Source: a virus. Taken from it: 47,154 bases of DNA. The stretch spans positions 1 to 47,154 of the IMG/VR virus record IMGVR_UViG_3300005618_000027. One strand, 5' to 3'. Under the pieces are notes generated by a model, which did no database searches, had not been told where the DNA came from, and was given only the letters and a program-made list of their open reading frames with translations. The position numbers and the translations under genes were made by a program. The stretch's first letter is position 1. Each line of letters opens with the position of its first letter. Shown one piece after another: positions 40,026 through 47,154 of the stretch.

Positions 40026-41816
40026 TTAGCTCCTTGTTGCTTGTCGCTTGCCAGGCGCTTGTGAGGCTTGCTGAGACATCTGTTCCATGACACGTTTGGC
40101 GACGATCGAATAGTTCGGCCACTGCTTTGCTTTCAACAGCTCGTACACGTCAATCGCTCCCAGCGCGAATAGCTGCTGCGCGTCGGCGGCACGAGCTTGT
40201 TTCGATGTGGGTAGCTGAGAGCCGGCGTCGGCAAGCAAGGTGAATCGCAGCGGGATGCGTTCCTCTTTGTTGTCGGCATCACGGGTGTAGAAGTGGCGGG
40301 CGCGCATGGCCATGTGGAACTTCTGTCCATCTGCGCCCTGTATCGACATCTGCCGGGGCTCTGTGTAGAACTCGGCCACGTTCGCGCACATCTTGGAACA
40401 GACCCCGCGCAGTGCCGCTTCGAGCTGACGCAATGAAGCACGTACGCGGACAAACGCTGCATCCTGAACTTGGTCGAGCACGCCCGTCGAATTGCGTCCA
40501 GATGGAGCAAAGCCACGGACCATCGCAGACAGTCCGCTGATCGATTCGATTTCCCCCTTGAAAAACTGGATCAGGTCCGTCGACATCGTTGGGTGCATTT
40601 GTGGGGGATTCAGCCATGAGATTTCCGTCTGCTCTGCCTCGATGCGCTGACCGGGACGGTTGGTGATCTTCTTGCCACGTGAGCGCGATCGCGGCGATTC
40701 TTGGAGCACAGGGTTTCCCATCAGCGCGATGTTCTGCATGATGGACGAGAGCAGCCGTCCGATGGATTCTTGCGGGGAGTCGAGCAGCGCCACGATCGAC
40801 GGGCCGTAGAACTCGCCAGTGTCGGTGAGCACCATCCGGTCGTAGGGGTGCGTGCCATAGGCGTTGACTTCGCCGGCCTCGCAGTCGAGCAGCACGTTGC
40901 GCCCGCACGTCACGATGCAGCGCCACACGTCGCGGACCTTGGAGACTGACGGGTCGTCGGTCTTGGTGATCTGGTGGTGACGGACCCAGCATTCGAGCAC
41001 GGTGACTGTCATGTCGTCAGCGATGCCACGGTCACGCGGGTTGTCGGTGATCCCGTAGCGGGTCTGCGTTGCCGATGGCAGGTTGCCGAGACGCACACGG
41101 GCCATCGACTGACTGACTGTCTCATCGAGAATGTGCGGCTGCTCGTCCACGTCCTCAGTTGCGCCGGCACCGATCTTGCCGCGTGCGCCGGGGTAGCTGC
41201 GGTCCACGTCGCTGATCGTCATTTGCTTGGCCTCGATGATGTACGTGAGGTCTTGCATGCTGGTTGCGAACGGGTCGGGGTAGATGTTGAACGGCGTCAC
41301 GCGACGGAACGCGGTGTCACCGATCCCATCGGCAAGCCACGGTTCCCATGTCGTCTTGAGGTAGCCGATGCCATACGTGAACGCATCCCACAGCACCATC
41401 GAGATTTCCAGGTCGAGCGAATTGCCCATGAACGTCGCGTTGAGCACAGCGTTCATGTCTTGTGACAGGGACTGGTAGAAGTCTGCGTACTCGCTGAACG
41501 GTTGCGGTGCTGCGGTCGTCTCGATCGTCGGGCGCTGGTCGGTCATCCACGCCACCGAGCTGAAGATCACCGGGAACACTTGGCTGATTTCCGGTGCCGG
41601 CATCCACGCCTCTGCACGGGGAGCCCACGTCTTGTTGTGCAAGGTGCGGTAGTTGTTTTTCCACTGTGCGATCAGCGGCCGGCGCAAGCTGCGTGCACGC
41701 ATGAACAGGTGCTGCACATACGCGGCGGTCTGATCTTCGGTCTGACCTGTGCTCGTGCCGGCTGCGACGTTGGCAGGACCGGGGGCCATCTCATCGAGCA
41801 CGGTGGCAGTGGGCAT
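40026..41816 (-). CDS. Portal protein, 596 aa
   Basis: Forms the dodecameric portal for DNA passage. Visible: YVQHLFMRARSLRRPLIAQWKNNYR, then ISQVFPVIFSSVAWMTDQRP, ITVTVLE-type and GPSIVALLDSPQESIGRLLSS segments, and PTMSTDLIQFFKGEIESISG typical of phage portals (P22/T7-like group). The start at 41816 follows a TACGCT box by six bases; an ATG six codons earlier gives 602 aa. No ribosome site. It is followed by a tiny gene and the embedded cassette. Confidence 0.8.
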   Translation of the reverse strand: MPTATVLDEMAPGPANVAAGTSTGQTEDQTAAYVQHLFMRARSLRRPLIAQWKNNYRTLHNKTWAPRAEAWMPAPEISQVFPVIFSSVAWMTDQRPTIETTAAPQPFSEYADFYQSLSQDMNAVLNATFMGNSLDLEISMVLWDAFTYGIGYLKTTWEPWLADGIGDTAFRRVTPFNIYPDPFATSMQDLTYIIEAKQMTISDVDRSYPGARGKIGAGATEDVDEQPHILDETVSQSMARVRLGNLPSATQTRYGITDNPRDRGIADDMTVTVLECWVRHHQITKTDDPSVSKVRDVWRCIVTCGRNVLLDCEAGEVNAYGTHPYDRMVLTDTGEFYGPSIVALLDSPQESIGRLLSSIMQNIALMGNPVLQESPRSRSRGKKITNRPGQRIEAEQTEISWLNPPQMHPTMSTDLIQFFKGEIESISGLSAMVRGFAPSGRNSTGVLDQVQDAAFVRVRASLRQLEAALRGVCSKMCANVAEFYTEPRQMSIQGADGQKFHMAMRARHFYTRDADNKEERIPLRFTLLADAGSQLPTSKQARAADAQQLFALGAIDVYELLKAKQWPNYSIVAKRVMEQMSQQASQAPGKRQATRS

Positions 41817-41822
41817 GCTGGA

Positions 41823-41828
41823 AGCGTA
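41823..41828 (-). promoter_or_regulatory. -10 box six bases before the portal start
   Basis: TACGCT on the minus strand, then TCCAGC and ATG, the same context as at 30339. No -35 is clear, but a second promoter lies upstream at 41974. Confidence 0.45.
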
Positions 41829-41863
41829 CAGCATGTGTCTACCCAGCGTGCGCTATGACGACG

Positions 41864-41926
41864 GTGGCCCCCGCACTGCCGCGGGCCCATCAGGGACGGG
41901 AGACGGGACAGCAGCACGGGGGCCAC
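41864..41926. promoter_or_regulatory. Long hairpin in the portal leader
   Basis: GTGGCCCCCG (41864-41873) and CGGGGGCCAC (41917-41926) form a perfect 10-bp stem around a 43-nt loop. No T-run in either direction, so it is not a terminator. It lies in the transcript from the promoter at 41974-42002. Confidence 0.45.
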
Positions 41927-41973
41927 GATCAGCAAGTTGCCTAGGAATGGGACACAAACGTCGGCAAGCGTTG

Positions 41974-42002
41974 ACAGTAACGATGCGTCAACGGTCTGTC
42001 AA
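41974..42002 (-). promoter_or_regulatory. Consensus promoter before the portal gene, with operator-like repeat
   Basis: TTGACA (42002-41997), 17 bp, TACTGT (41979-41974) on the minus strand. An inverted repeat CGTTGAC-N11-GTCAACG overlaps the -10 box and spacer. The promoter lies at the end of the zinc-ribbon gene, about 150 nt before the portal start. Confidence 0.65.
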
Positions 42003-42295
42003 GGGGCTTCGGCGGCGAGGTCGGCCCAGTCCTTTGGTTTGTAGTTCACTTCGATTCCTGTGCGCTCGCTGTACGCCTCACCGTTGCGCTTGAGGTCGTC
42101 GGTGAACTGTCGCATTGATGACACGTGTGTCTGCGTTGTCTGGTTGAAGTGTTCCGGCATCGTGTCTTTGATGCTGACCTGCCATTTGCGTTGCAACAAC
42201 CCGATGAGACATTCGGGGCACAGATCGAGATGATCGGCACGGCGGGTACTGTCAACACGCAGACGACACTTGGTGCACTGGTACGCGTAGATCAT
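41999..42295 (-). CDS. Zinc-ribbon protein, 98 aa
   Basis: The start at 42295 overlaps the terminase stop (ATGA). N-terminal zinc ribbon (YQCTKC and CPECL) followed by a helical tail. Resembles FmdB-like small zinc ribbons. Between terminase and portal, it may be a packaging accessory; unproven. Confidence 0.6.
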   Translation of the reverse strand: MIYAYQCTKCRLRVDSTRRADHLDLCPECLIGLLQRKWQVSIKDTMPEHFNQTTQTHVSSMRQFTDDLKRNGEAYSERTGIEVNYKPKDWADLAAEAP

Positions 42296-44277
42296 CGGTC
42301 GATGTCCTCTCGTTTGCCCCACGCCATCCACGGAGGGTCGGCCTCGTCGCCGGGGTCGTCGGGTGGCAGCACGTCCGGTACTGCATCGGGTACGGGTCCA
42401 CTGCCAGCGAGTGCCGGCCCGCTGGCAGTGGAGGGGTCGACCGGCTTGCGAGCGATGTTGGCCGGCATCGTGTGCGGGGCTCGTGTCTCGAAGGCCAGCG
42501 GCGGCGGTTCGATACTGTCGACGGTGATCGCGATGGCCAGCGCCATCACACCGTCGTCGTACAAACTGCCATCAGAGTTTGTGTAGCCGTGACCATCTTC
42601 GGTCGTCACGTAGTCGCGCAATTCCATTAAGGTCACTTCGTCATGGATGATCAAACCGTGGACACTGCCGGCAACACCAGCGAGGGGATCGGTGATCGCC
42701 TTCAGCAGGTGACTGATAGCAAGATGTTTGGTCTTACCATTTGTGCTCCAACCGAATGTGTTTTGCACGTGGCCGGGCATCTGAGCGACGTTCTCCATCC
42801 GGTAGACGTTGCGGTAGCCGTCGCCCACGATGCACCCGACAGTCGCAAAGCCTGGTCCCTCCCGTTCCGGTGCGAGCATGGCGTCGTGGTAGTACGTGCC
42901 GATGAGCTGCATGTGCTTGCCGAAGTTGATCGGGTCGATCTTGTTGCGGTAAACGGCCACCTGCTCGTTTGTGCGCCGGGACAGCACTTGGACACAAGCA
43001 TTGTCCCCCGCCGTCGTGTGTGTCGGATCGCCCCCTGCGAGATACATACCCCAATTACGATCCGTCGATGGGTACGCGAACACCGTGAGCCATCCACGTT
43101 CGTGTGGCATGAACTCGACCTTGTTACCTATGCGACTCAGGATTCCGCGCTGCCCCCGACGTGGCTCGTAATGGTTCAGTAGGGCTTGCAAGGGGAACAC
43201 GTTGCGCCCGGTCGAGATGAACGCTTCGTGCGGTGTGCTAGGCATTTCCTGATGGAACTTTTCAACATCTCCCTGGCATTTATTGGCGATGTACCAGCGA
43301 CGCCACAGCAACCGTTCCGTGTCAACGCCGAAGTCTCGGACGAGACGAACCTCCTCGTCATCAAGAGCAGAGACGGCGGCATATTTATTGCGCACATCTG
43401 CGGGTATGAAGGCGGACGTGTATTCGGGATCATCCCACCAGGGGTAGAACTTGAAGGTGAAGTCACTGTCACCGCGCATGGCACGCATGCATTCGCGGTG
43501 AAAGAAATTGCCGACGCCGTTGGCGGTCGACTCGTAGAACATGACGGTCAAACCGAACGTGGGGATGACGGAGCTGAGCCCGGTCATCATCTTCTCAGGA
43601 TCGTCGTAGAAGCCAACCTCAGACAGGTGTAGCCCGTGGATCGTTTTCGATCGGCCAGTGTTTTCGTTCGCAGCAGTAGCGACCTTGATGTCACTGCCAT
43701 GTTCCCAGCCGAGATGGTTCTTGCCGTTGTACCGATCAACAAAAAAATCAGCAAACGGGTAGGTTTTCCAATAGCGGGTAGCCATTTCAAGGATGCCTTC
43801 GCTGCTGTCCTTCTCGTGCGAAACGATCAGGCATTTGAAATCATCGAGCATCATCGAGAGGACGAACAAGATCGCCTCGATGACAGTGGAGACGCCGATC
43901 TGACGCGCCTTCAATACGCAGATGCGAACCTGCCCGCGGGATTCGAGCTGCGACTGACACTCGGCAATGAAGTCACGTTGAGCATCTTTCAACGTGTCAC
44001 CGAAACGGACGATGGCGCGGTCCTTCGAGAGCACGAATAGTTCGCTGACTGCTGCCTCCAACCAAAGGGGGCTCCGCCCCCCTTGACCCCCTGGTTGACC
44101 GTTGCTGACAGGTGGGGTGCTAGCCGGCTGCGGTGTTGATCGGCGGCGTTGGGCAGACTTCGCTGGGAGTTTGGCGAGTTTCGAGCTGACAGTTACCGCC
44201 ATGTCAGACGCCACCAGCGACGAACCGATGGCGTCTGACAGCCAGCGGAGTTTGCCGCACGCCGGCATAAGTGTCAC
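42292..44277 (-). CDS. Terminase large subunit, up to 661 aa
   Basis: Packages DNA with ATPase and nuclease domains. Walker A-like LKARQIGVST (about 122-131), Walker B region IHGLHLSEVGF, then the coupling motif and the nuclease (GGDPTHTTAGDNACVQV, DGSLYDDGVMALAIAI). GTG at 44277 gives 661 aa; ATG at 44268 or 44202 (636 aa) is possible, since the first 70 residues are low complexity and include a palindrome. Downstream ATGA overlap with the zinc-ribbon gene. Confidence 0.85.
   Translation of the reverse strand: MTLMPACGKLRWLSDAIGSSLVASDMAVTVSSKLAKLPAKSAQRRRSTPQPASTPPVSNGQPGGQGGRSPLWLEAAVSELFVLSKDRAIVRFGDTLKDAQRDFIAECQSQLESRGQVRICVLKARQIGVSTVIEAILFVLSMMLDDFKCLIVSHEKDSSEGILEMATRYWKTYPFADFFVDRYNGKNHLGWEHGSDIKVATAANENTGRSKTIHGLHLSEVGFYDDPEKMMTGLSSVIPTFGLTVMFYESTANGVGNFFHRECMRAMRGDSDFTFKFYPWWDDPEYTSAFIPADVRNKYAAVSALDDEEVRLVRDFGVDTERLLWRRWYIANKCQGDVEKFHQEMPSTPHEAFISTGRNVFPLQALLNHYEPRRGQRGILSRIGNKVEFMPHERGWLTVFAYPSTDRNWGMYLAGGDPTHTTAGDNACVQVLSRRTNEQVAVYRNKIDPINFGKHMQLIGTYYHDAMLAPEREGPGFATVGCIVGDGYRNVYRMENVAQMPGHVQNTFGWSTNGKTKHLAISHLLKAITDPLAGVAGSVHGLIIHDEVTLMELRDYVTTEDGHGYTNSDGSLYDDGVMALAIAITVDSIEPPPLAFETRAPHTMPANIARKPVDPSTASGPALAGSGPVPDAVPDVLPPDDPGDEADPPWMAWGKREDIDR
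44059..44097. repeat. GC-rich palindromic element inside the terminase gene
   Basis: AAGGGGGCTCCGCCCCCCTT (44065-44084) nested in CAACCA (44059-44064) and TGGTTG (44092-44097) outer arms. It encodes the low-complexity QPGGQGG linker of the terminase N-terminus. It resembles short REP-like palindromes seen in many bacterial and mobile DNAs. Confidence 0.6.
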
Positions 44278-44334
44278 CGGCCAGTCGGCGGGTGGGGCCA
44301 GCCGGCCGGCGACAAGTACGCATACTAGCTACTG

Positions 44335-44655
44335 TCATGCCACTGTCGCTACGATGTCGGGCACATTGACACGTATGTGTTCACGGAACCCCGCACGCAT
44401 GCGTGTATAGGCATCACGCATCTGTTGATCCTTGGACGTTTCCTCTTCAGCACGGCGGGCACGCATCATGTCGGGGAGTGCGGTGCGCATCAGCATGAAC
44501 CGCTGCGCCTCGGTGCCGTACTTGATGAACCATTCGTAATCGTTGATCAGCCGAGACATGACAGATTCGAGACGAGCGCGATACACGGGGTCGGCCATCA
44601 TCGCCGCATACGCCTCGGGGGTGGCGCGTGCGGGGGTGAGAGCTGAGACGGCCAT
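44335..44655 (-). CDS. Candidate terminase small subunit, 106 aa
   Basis: The start at 44655 overlaps the stop of the preceding gene (ATGA). Helical (VYRARLESVMSRLINDYEWFIKYG, EEETSKDQQMRDAYTRMR). Position directly upstream of the large terminase, 57 bp away, suggests a small terminase, but no HTH is clear; the wHTH gene upstream is another candidate. Confidence 0.5.
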   Translation of the reverse strand: MAVSALTPARATPEAYAAMMADPVYRARLESVMSRLINDYEWFIKYGTEAQRFMLMRTALPDMMRARRAEEETSKDQQMRDAYTRMRAGFREHIRVNVPDIVATVA

Positions 44656-44945
44656 CAGCGGTGCCCGTCGAGCAGCACACCGTTGGGCACCAGCTTGTAC
44701 CAGAACAGGCCACCACCACTGTTCAGCTTGCGGACGGTATGCCCACCGAATCGTGGCTTGCGCATGTGACGGAGCTGTGCCGAGATGGAGGCAGGCGGGT
44801 CGCCCGTCAACTTCTCGATCTGTGCGAGGGTGCGCCATTTGCCGTCGAGCATCACATTCCAGATGCGTTGCAGTTGGCTGTTGAGGCGGGCGTTGTCAGC
44901 AGCCGGCACATAGTCGCTGCCATCGAAAATCCATGCAGCGGTCAT
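44655..44945 (-). CDS. Winged-helix protein, 96 aa
   Basis: DNA-binding wHTH: RIWNVMLDGKWRTLAQIEKLTGDPPASISAQLRHMRKP, then a wing with VRKLNSGGGLFWYKL. Overlaps both neighbours (ATGA). May be the DNA-recognition part of packaging (small terminase) or a late regulator. Confidence 0.55.
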   Translation of the reverse strand: MTAAWIFDGSDYVPAADNARLNSQLQRIWNVMLDGKWRTLAQIEKLTGDPPASISAQLRHMRKPRFGGHTVRKLNSGGGLFWYKLVPNGVLLDGHR

Positions 44946-45115
44946 GCGCGCATCCGATCCCAGCCGGCCCGACCGTAGATGTATTCGCAGCAGTCAGCGC
45001 ACACCAGCTCGCCGCCCGACACGACACCTTCGTCGGCGTCGCGCATCGAGCGATTGCACCAGCAGCAGAACAGCGTCGGCTCGTGGTAGTTGTCAGCTTT
45101 GTTGTACCACGTCAT
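44942..45115 (-). CDS. Small zinc-ribbon protein, 57 aa
   Basis: Cysteine pairs FCCWC and CADCC over 57 residues; likely zinc ribbon (DEGVVSGGELVCADCC). Found by reading the strand, not from length. Coupled by ATGA at both ends, which supports it. Confidence 0.6.
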   Translation of the reverse strand: MTWYNKADNYHEPTLFCCWCNRSMRDADEGVVSGGELVCADCCEYIYGRAGWDRMRA

Positions 45116-45489
45116 GCTGCCGGCTCCGGTTCCTCATCCATGAACGGGTGGCGTGGCACGTAGTAGGCACGCAGCATCACGAACCCACGAGCGCACGAAT
45201 CCATTGCGTCCATCAGCTCGTGCTGATAGCCGGCAGGGATCGTCATGTTGCAGATCAGGTTGCGTGCCGGCGTCTTGCGAATGTCGTTGATCACCGCGAC
45301 GACATCGGCCACGTGCACAGCGTCGGCCTCGATGTCGGCAAAGGTCCGCTTCTCGACACGGGACATGAACAGCGTCATTCCGCTGCTGCCTGATTGCGTC
45401 GGCTTGATGCCGGTGTTCGCTTCCTGATCAGCGGTGCGCTTTCGGGCCCGCGCTTTGGATTCTGCTTGGGGTGCTCGCCGGGTCGCCAT
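45112..45489 (-). CDS. Hypothetical protein, 125 aa
   Basis: Basic N-terminus (RRAPQAESKARARKRTA) then beta/helix mix (GMTLFMSRVEKRTFADIEADA, AVINDIRKTPARNLICNMTIP). Starts within the previous stop (ATGA). No family is recognised. Confidence 0.55.
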   Translation of the reverse strand: MATRRAPQAESKARARKRTADQEANTGIKPTQSGSSGMTLFMSRVEKRTFADIEADAVHVADVVAVINDIRKTPARNLICNMTIPAGYQHELMDAMDSCARGFVMLRAYYVPRHPFMDEEPEPAA

Positions 45490-45890
45490 CAGTAGCGTTC
45501 CTTGTCGACCAGCAAACCGGGTATGCCCAGCGGCGCATTCACATCGTCACCGAGCAAACCTGTCGGGTCACGCAGCACCGGCCAATCAGGAATGGTGTCG
45601 TCTGTTGGGTCGCTGTAGTCGAGCGTCATGTCACGTTCGAGCACGGGCATCTCACGCACGCTTGGCAACTGCTCGTTCTTGTACAGCGAGCTGTTGCTCA
45701 CTGCCTCGGGGTACGTGATCGACGCAATCGCCTTGGCCGTCGCATCAGCCACGGTGCTCACAGCAAGCTGGAACGATTCTCGTTGCGCAGCGAGCAGGTC
45801 GGCGCTGTTCGGTTGGTTCCTGCCGGCGATGAGCTGACTGAGCAGGACCGCGGCAACAACGATGGCGATTACTGGGATGGCATCGTTCAT
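45489..45890 (-). CDS. Membrane-anchored hypothetical protein, 133 aa
   Basis: An N-terminal membrane segment (AIPVIAIVVAAVLLSQLIAG) with a long soluble part. First gene of the leftward packaging operon; the start at 45890 lies eight bases behind a -10 box. Function unknown. Confidence 0.55.
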   Translation of the reverse strand: MNDAIPVIAIVVAAVLLSQLIAGRNQPNSADLLAAQRESFQLAVSTVADATAKAIASITYPEAVSNSSLYKNEQLPSVREMPVLERDMTLDYSDPTDDTIPDWPVLRDPTGLLGDDVNAPLGIPGLLVDKERY

Positions 45891-45898
45891 AAGTTGAC

Positions 45899-45926
45899 AG
45901 CATAGGGCTGTAACTTTACATGTCAA
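45899..45926 (-). promoter_or_regulatory. Consensus leftward promoter of the packaging operon
   Basis: TTGACA (45926-45921), 16 bp, TATGCT (45904-45899) on the minus strand, eight bases before the ATG at 45890, so the transcript would have at most a two-base leader. Confidence 0.7.
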
Positions 45927-46097
45927 TAGTCAGTCAGTATCGTTGATGCATTGTCGATCGGCTGTTCTCGGACTGGCCTCTCCCCGACGCTGGCCGCTGC
46001 GCAGGGTAAACCGGGATGCGTGTTCGTGTGTTTGTACGTGCAAGCAAGCATCGAAGCTCTCACGCACGCACGTAGAACTACCTACGCATGCGCGTGA

Positions 46098-46133
46098 TGC
46101 TGTGCTGTGCTGTGTGCTGTGCTGTGCTGTGCT
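46098..46133. repeat. GTGCT microsatellite
   Basis: Seven close copies of the unit TGTGC/GCTGT in 36 bp, the only simple-sequence tract of this size seen in the window. Prone to slippage. Confidence 0.7.
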
Positions 46134-46214
46134 ACTGCATGACACAATGAGCATGAACTACCCGCGTGCGTGCGAGTAGTGACATGCTGTAATGGTAGCT
46201 GTCCAGAAATTGTT

Positions 46215-46231
46215 TAGGTACTGTGACCAGG
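46215..46231 (+). repeat. 17-bp direct repeat, right copy
   Basis: Identical to 235-251. Confidence 0.6.
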
Positions 46232-46259
46232 GCTTATGCAAGTTACTGTCAACTTAGTG

Positions 46260-46288
46260 TTGCGTTACTGTCCATCGTCTGTTAGCGT
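46260..46288 (+). promoter_or_regulatory. Candidate rightward promoter TTGCGT-N17-TAGCGT
   Basis: TTGCGT (46260-46265), 17 bp, TAGCGT (46283-46288). It lies 52 bp before the last gene. The -35 is one mismatch further from consensus than others. Confidence 0.45.
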
Positions 46289-46340
46289 ACTGGCCATCGA
46301 AGCAAGTACGTTTCGATCCAACACAGGAGACATACACACA

Positions 46341-47063
46341 ATGTTGCAAGCAACTTTCATGCAGGTAGAAAACGAAGCGTGGGCGATTATCGGCAAGGCG
46401 GTCGATGTCAAAAACGCTCTCGTGGAAGGCAATGGGAAAACCGTCACGTTTGTCAATGCACGTAGCGGCAAGCAAACAACGCGACAGGTCATCGGAACCT
46501 ATGCAGGCACAGCGGTTATCGCCGCTGGTCATGTGGCGATTCTGGTCGGTTCGCAGGTCGGCAAAAACGGCATGACACGCGGCGAGTTTTTCGCCAAGTG
46601 CAATGCCGATCGGTTGGCCGCGAAACTTGCCGCCATCGACACAAAGCCGGTCAAGCCGGTCAAGCCGGTCAAGCCTGCTAGCGACTCACTTGAGGCACAG
46701 ATAGCGGCACTGCAAGCGCAACTTGCCGCACTGGTTGCGCCGCTGGTTGTGGCAGTGCCTACCGTTGCTGGTGTCAAGCCACGTAGTGCGGCACAACTTG
46801 CCAACGATGCAAGGCTAGGTGCCGCTGGTGCGGCAAGGCGGGCGGCAAAACTGACACCAGCGGTTGCCGCTACCGTGGCCATCGCGGCAGACTTGCCGCC
46901 CCAATCACGCGGCGACCTGTGCGTTTGCGCCTCAGGCCAAAAAGCAAGTTTCACCCATCACGCGGCAAGCAAAATCACTGACACCAGCGTGCATGCTTGT
47001 CGGCAGTGCGTCAAGAATGTCAGCGGCAAGGATATGGTCGCCGCGTTGCACGCGGCAAGCTAA
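46341..47063 (+). CDS. Hypothetical protein with KPV repeats and Cys/His end, 240 aa
   Basis: The start at 46341 follows AGGAG and a CA-rich spacer; the longer frame lacks one. N-terminal beta region, then KPVKPVKPVKP repeats (nine-base tandem repeats at 46646-46676), a coiled coil (SLEAQIAALQAQLAAL), and a C-terminal CVC...HH...CRQC that could bind zinc. Alone between a divergent promoter region and a terminator. No family is recognised. Lone transcription and repeats suggest an accessory gene; function unknown. Confidence 0.6.
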   Translation: MLQATFMQVENEAWAIIGKAVDVKNALVEGNGKTVTFVNARSGKQTTRQVIGTYAGTAVIAAGHVAILVGSQVGKNGMTRGEFFAKCNADRLAAKLAAIDTKPVKPVKPVKPASDSLEAQIAALQAQLAALVAPLVVAVPTVAGVKPRSAAQLANDARLGAAGAARRAAKLTPAVAATVAIAADLPPQSRGDLCVCASGQKASFTHHAASKITDTSVHACRQCVKNVSGKDMVAALHAAS

Positions 47064-47082
47064 TCACGTAGCGGCAAGTCAA

Positions 47083-47115
47083 GGCGCACCAGCGGCAACG
47101 CTGGTGCGCCTTTTT
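47083..47115 (+). terminator. Terminator at the right end (GGCGCAC family)
   Basis: GGCGCACCAGCG (47083-47094) with CGCTGGTGCGCC (47099-47110) has a GCAA loop and TTTTT. The stem includes the ACCAGCG repeat motif. Confidence 0.85.
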
Positions 47116-47154
47116 GCGTTTTCCGACCAGGCACCAGGCACCAGGCACCAGCGG
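47116..47154. repeat. ACCAG repeats at the right end
   Basis: Four tandem GGCACCAG/GACCAG units at the end. The last 12 bases, AGGCACCAGCGG, equal bases 1-12 of the window. This could be a cohesive or redundant end, or an assembly overlap. Confidence 0.6.

Larger units (their letters stand above)
45927..46340. other. Divergent intergenic region with microsatellite
   Basis: No gene is seen. It holds a GTGCT microsatellite at about 46098-46133, the second copy of the 17-bp repeat (46215-46231), a direct repeat GTTACTGTC near 46243 and 46264, and a rightward promoter. Confidence 0.6.

Noticed and set aside
41864-41926. Terminator before the portal gene
   Set aside because: No T-run on either strand; treated as a leader hairpin.
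46098-46133. CRISPR-like repeats
   Set aside because: The tract is a short 5-base microsatellite without spacers; ACCAG repeats also lack regular spacers.
1-47154. Complete tRNA genes
   Set aside because: Only the 3' half at attP was seen; no other cloverleaf-like sequence was recognised by eye, though a tRNA scan was not possible.

Overview
The window looks like a complete or nearly complete genome (47,154 bp) of a temperate bacteriophage of a high-GC Gram-positive (actinobacterial) host. It has a terminase, portal, scaffold, capsid, tail fibres and holin, a tyrosine integrase beside a tRNA-derived attP, a recombination/replication block, and many tiny overlapping early genes. Promoters read as TTGACA-like -35 and TANNNT -10, and several genes look leaderless; both fit an actinobacterial host. 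The genus cannot be named from sequence alone. No tape-measure or major tail tube gene is visible. The longest genes (1306, 376 and 365 aa) sit beside a tail-adaptor gene, as internal virion proteins do in T7-like phages, so a short-tailed (podovirus-like) virion is inferred. No phage RNA polymerase, DNA polymerase or primase was recognised.

Layout: 1-465 is a non-coding ACCAG-repeat region. 466-16680 is a rightward early region, with one lone leftward gene at 3810-4148. It opens with small unknown genes, a DnaN-like sliding clamp (1710) and a DUF932 protein (4361). Then come a winged-helix regulator with its own operator (6032), an XPD/DinG-like Fe-S helicase (7690), a PD-(D/E)XK Cas4/RecB-like nuclease (11290) and a RecA-like (Sak4-type) ATPase (12291). 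A GH25 lysin (13094), an ERCC4-type nuclease (14277), a UDG-like protein (14951) and a small excisionase (16498) close it. 16669-18063 holds the leftward integrase and attP. 18221-19075 carries a coiled-coil membrane protein and a holin (leftward). 19195-23489 is a rightward tail-fibre operon with two collagen-like proteins. 23486-37418 is the leftward virion operon: capsid maturation, adaptor and ejection proteins. 37532-39802 is a rightward four-gene cassette of zinc-binding proteins lodged inside the leftward late region. 39725-45890 is leftward: portal, terminase and the small genes before it. 46341-47063 is one rightward gene, followed by a terminator and ACCAG repeats that match the left end.

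How it works (inference): the clamp, with no phage polymerase, probably acts with host Pol III. The helicase, Cas4-like nuclease, Sak4-like ATPase and a possible ssDNA-binding protein would form a recombination set, with ERCC4 and UDG-like proteins for processing and repair. Integration is into the 3' end of a tRNA gene, probably tRNA-Val(UAC). Late genes start from several separate promoters.

Most striking are (i) a two-hairpin leader in three copies with compensatory base changes, (ii) a CA-rich spacer between Shine-Dalgarno and start codon shared by many genes, (iii) -10 boxes lying six to eight bases before the start codon of structural genes, (iv) a CTAG repeat cluster with 16-bp spacing, and (v) the zinc-finger cassette. 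All searches, folding and expression claims are untested here.
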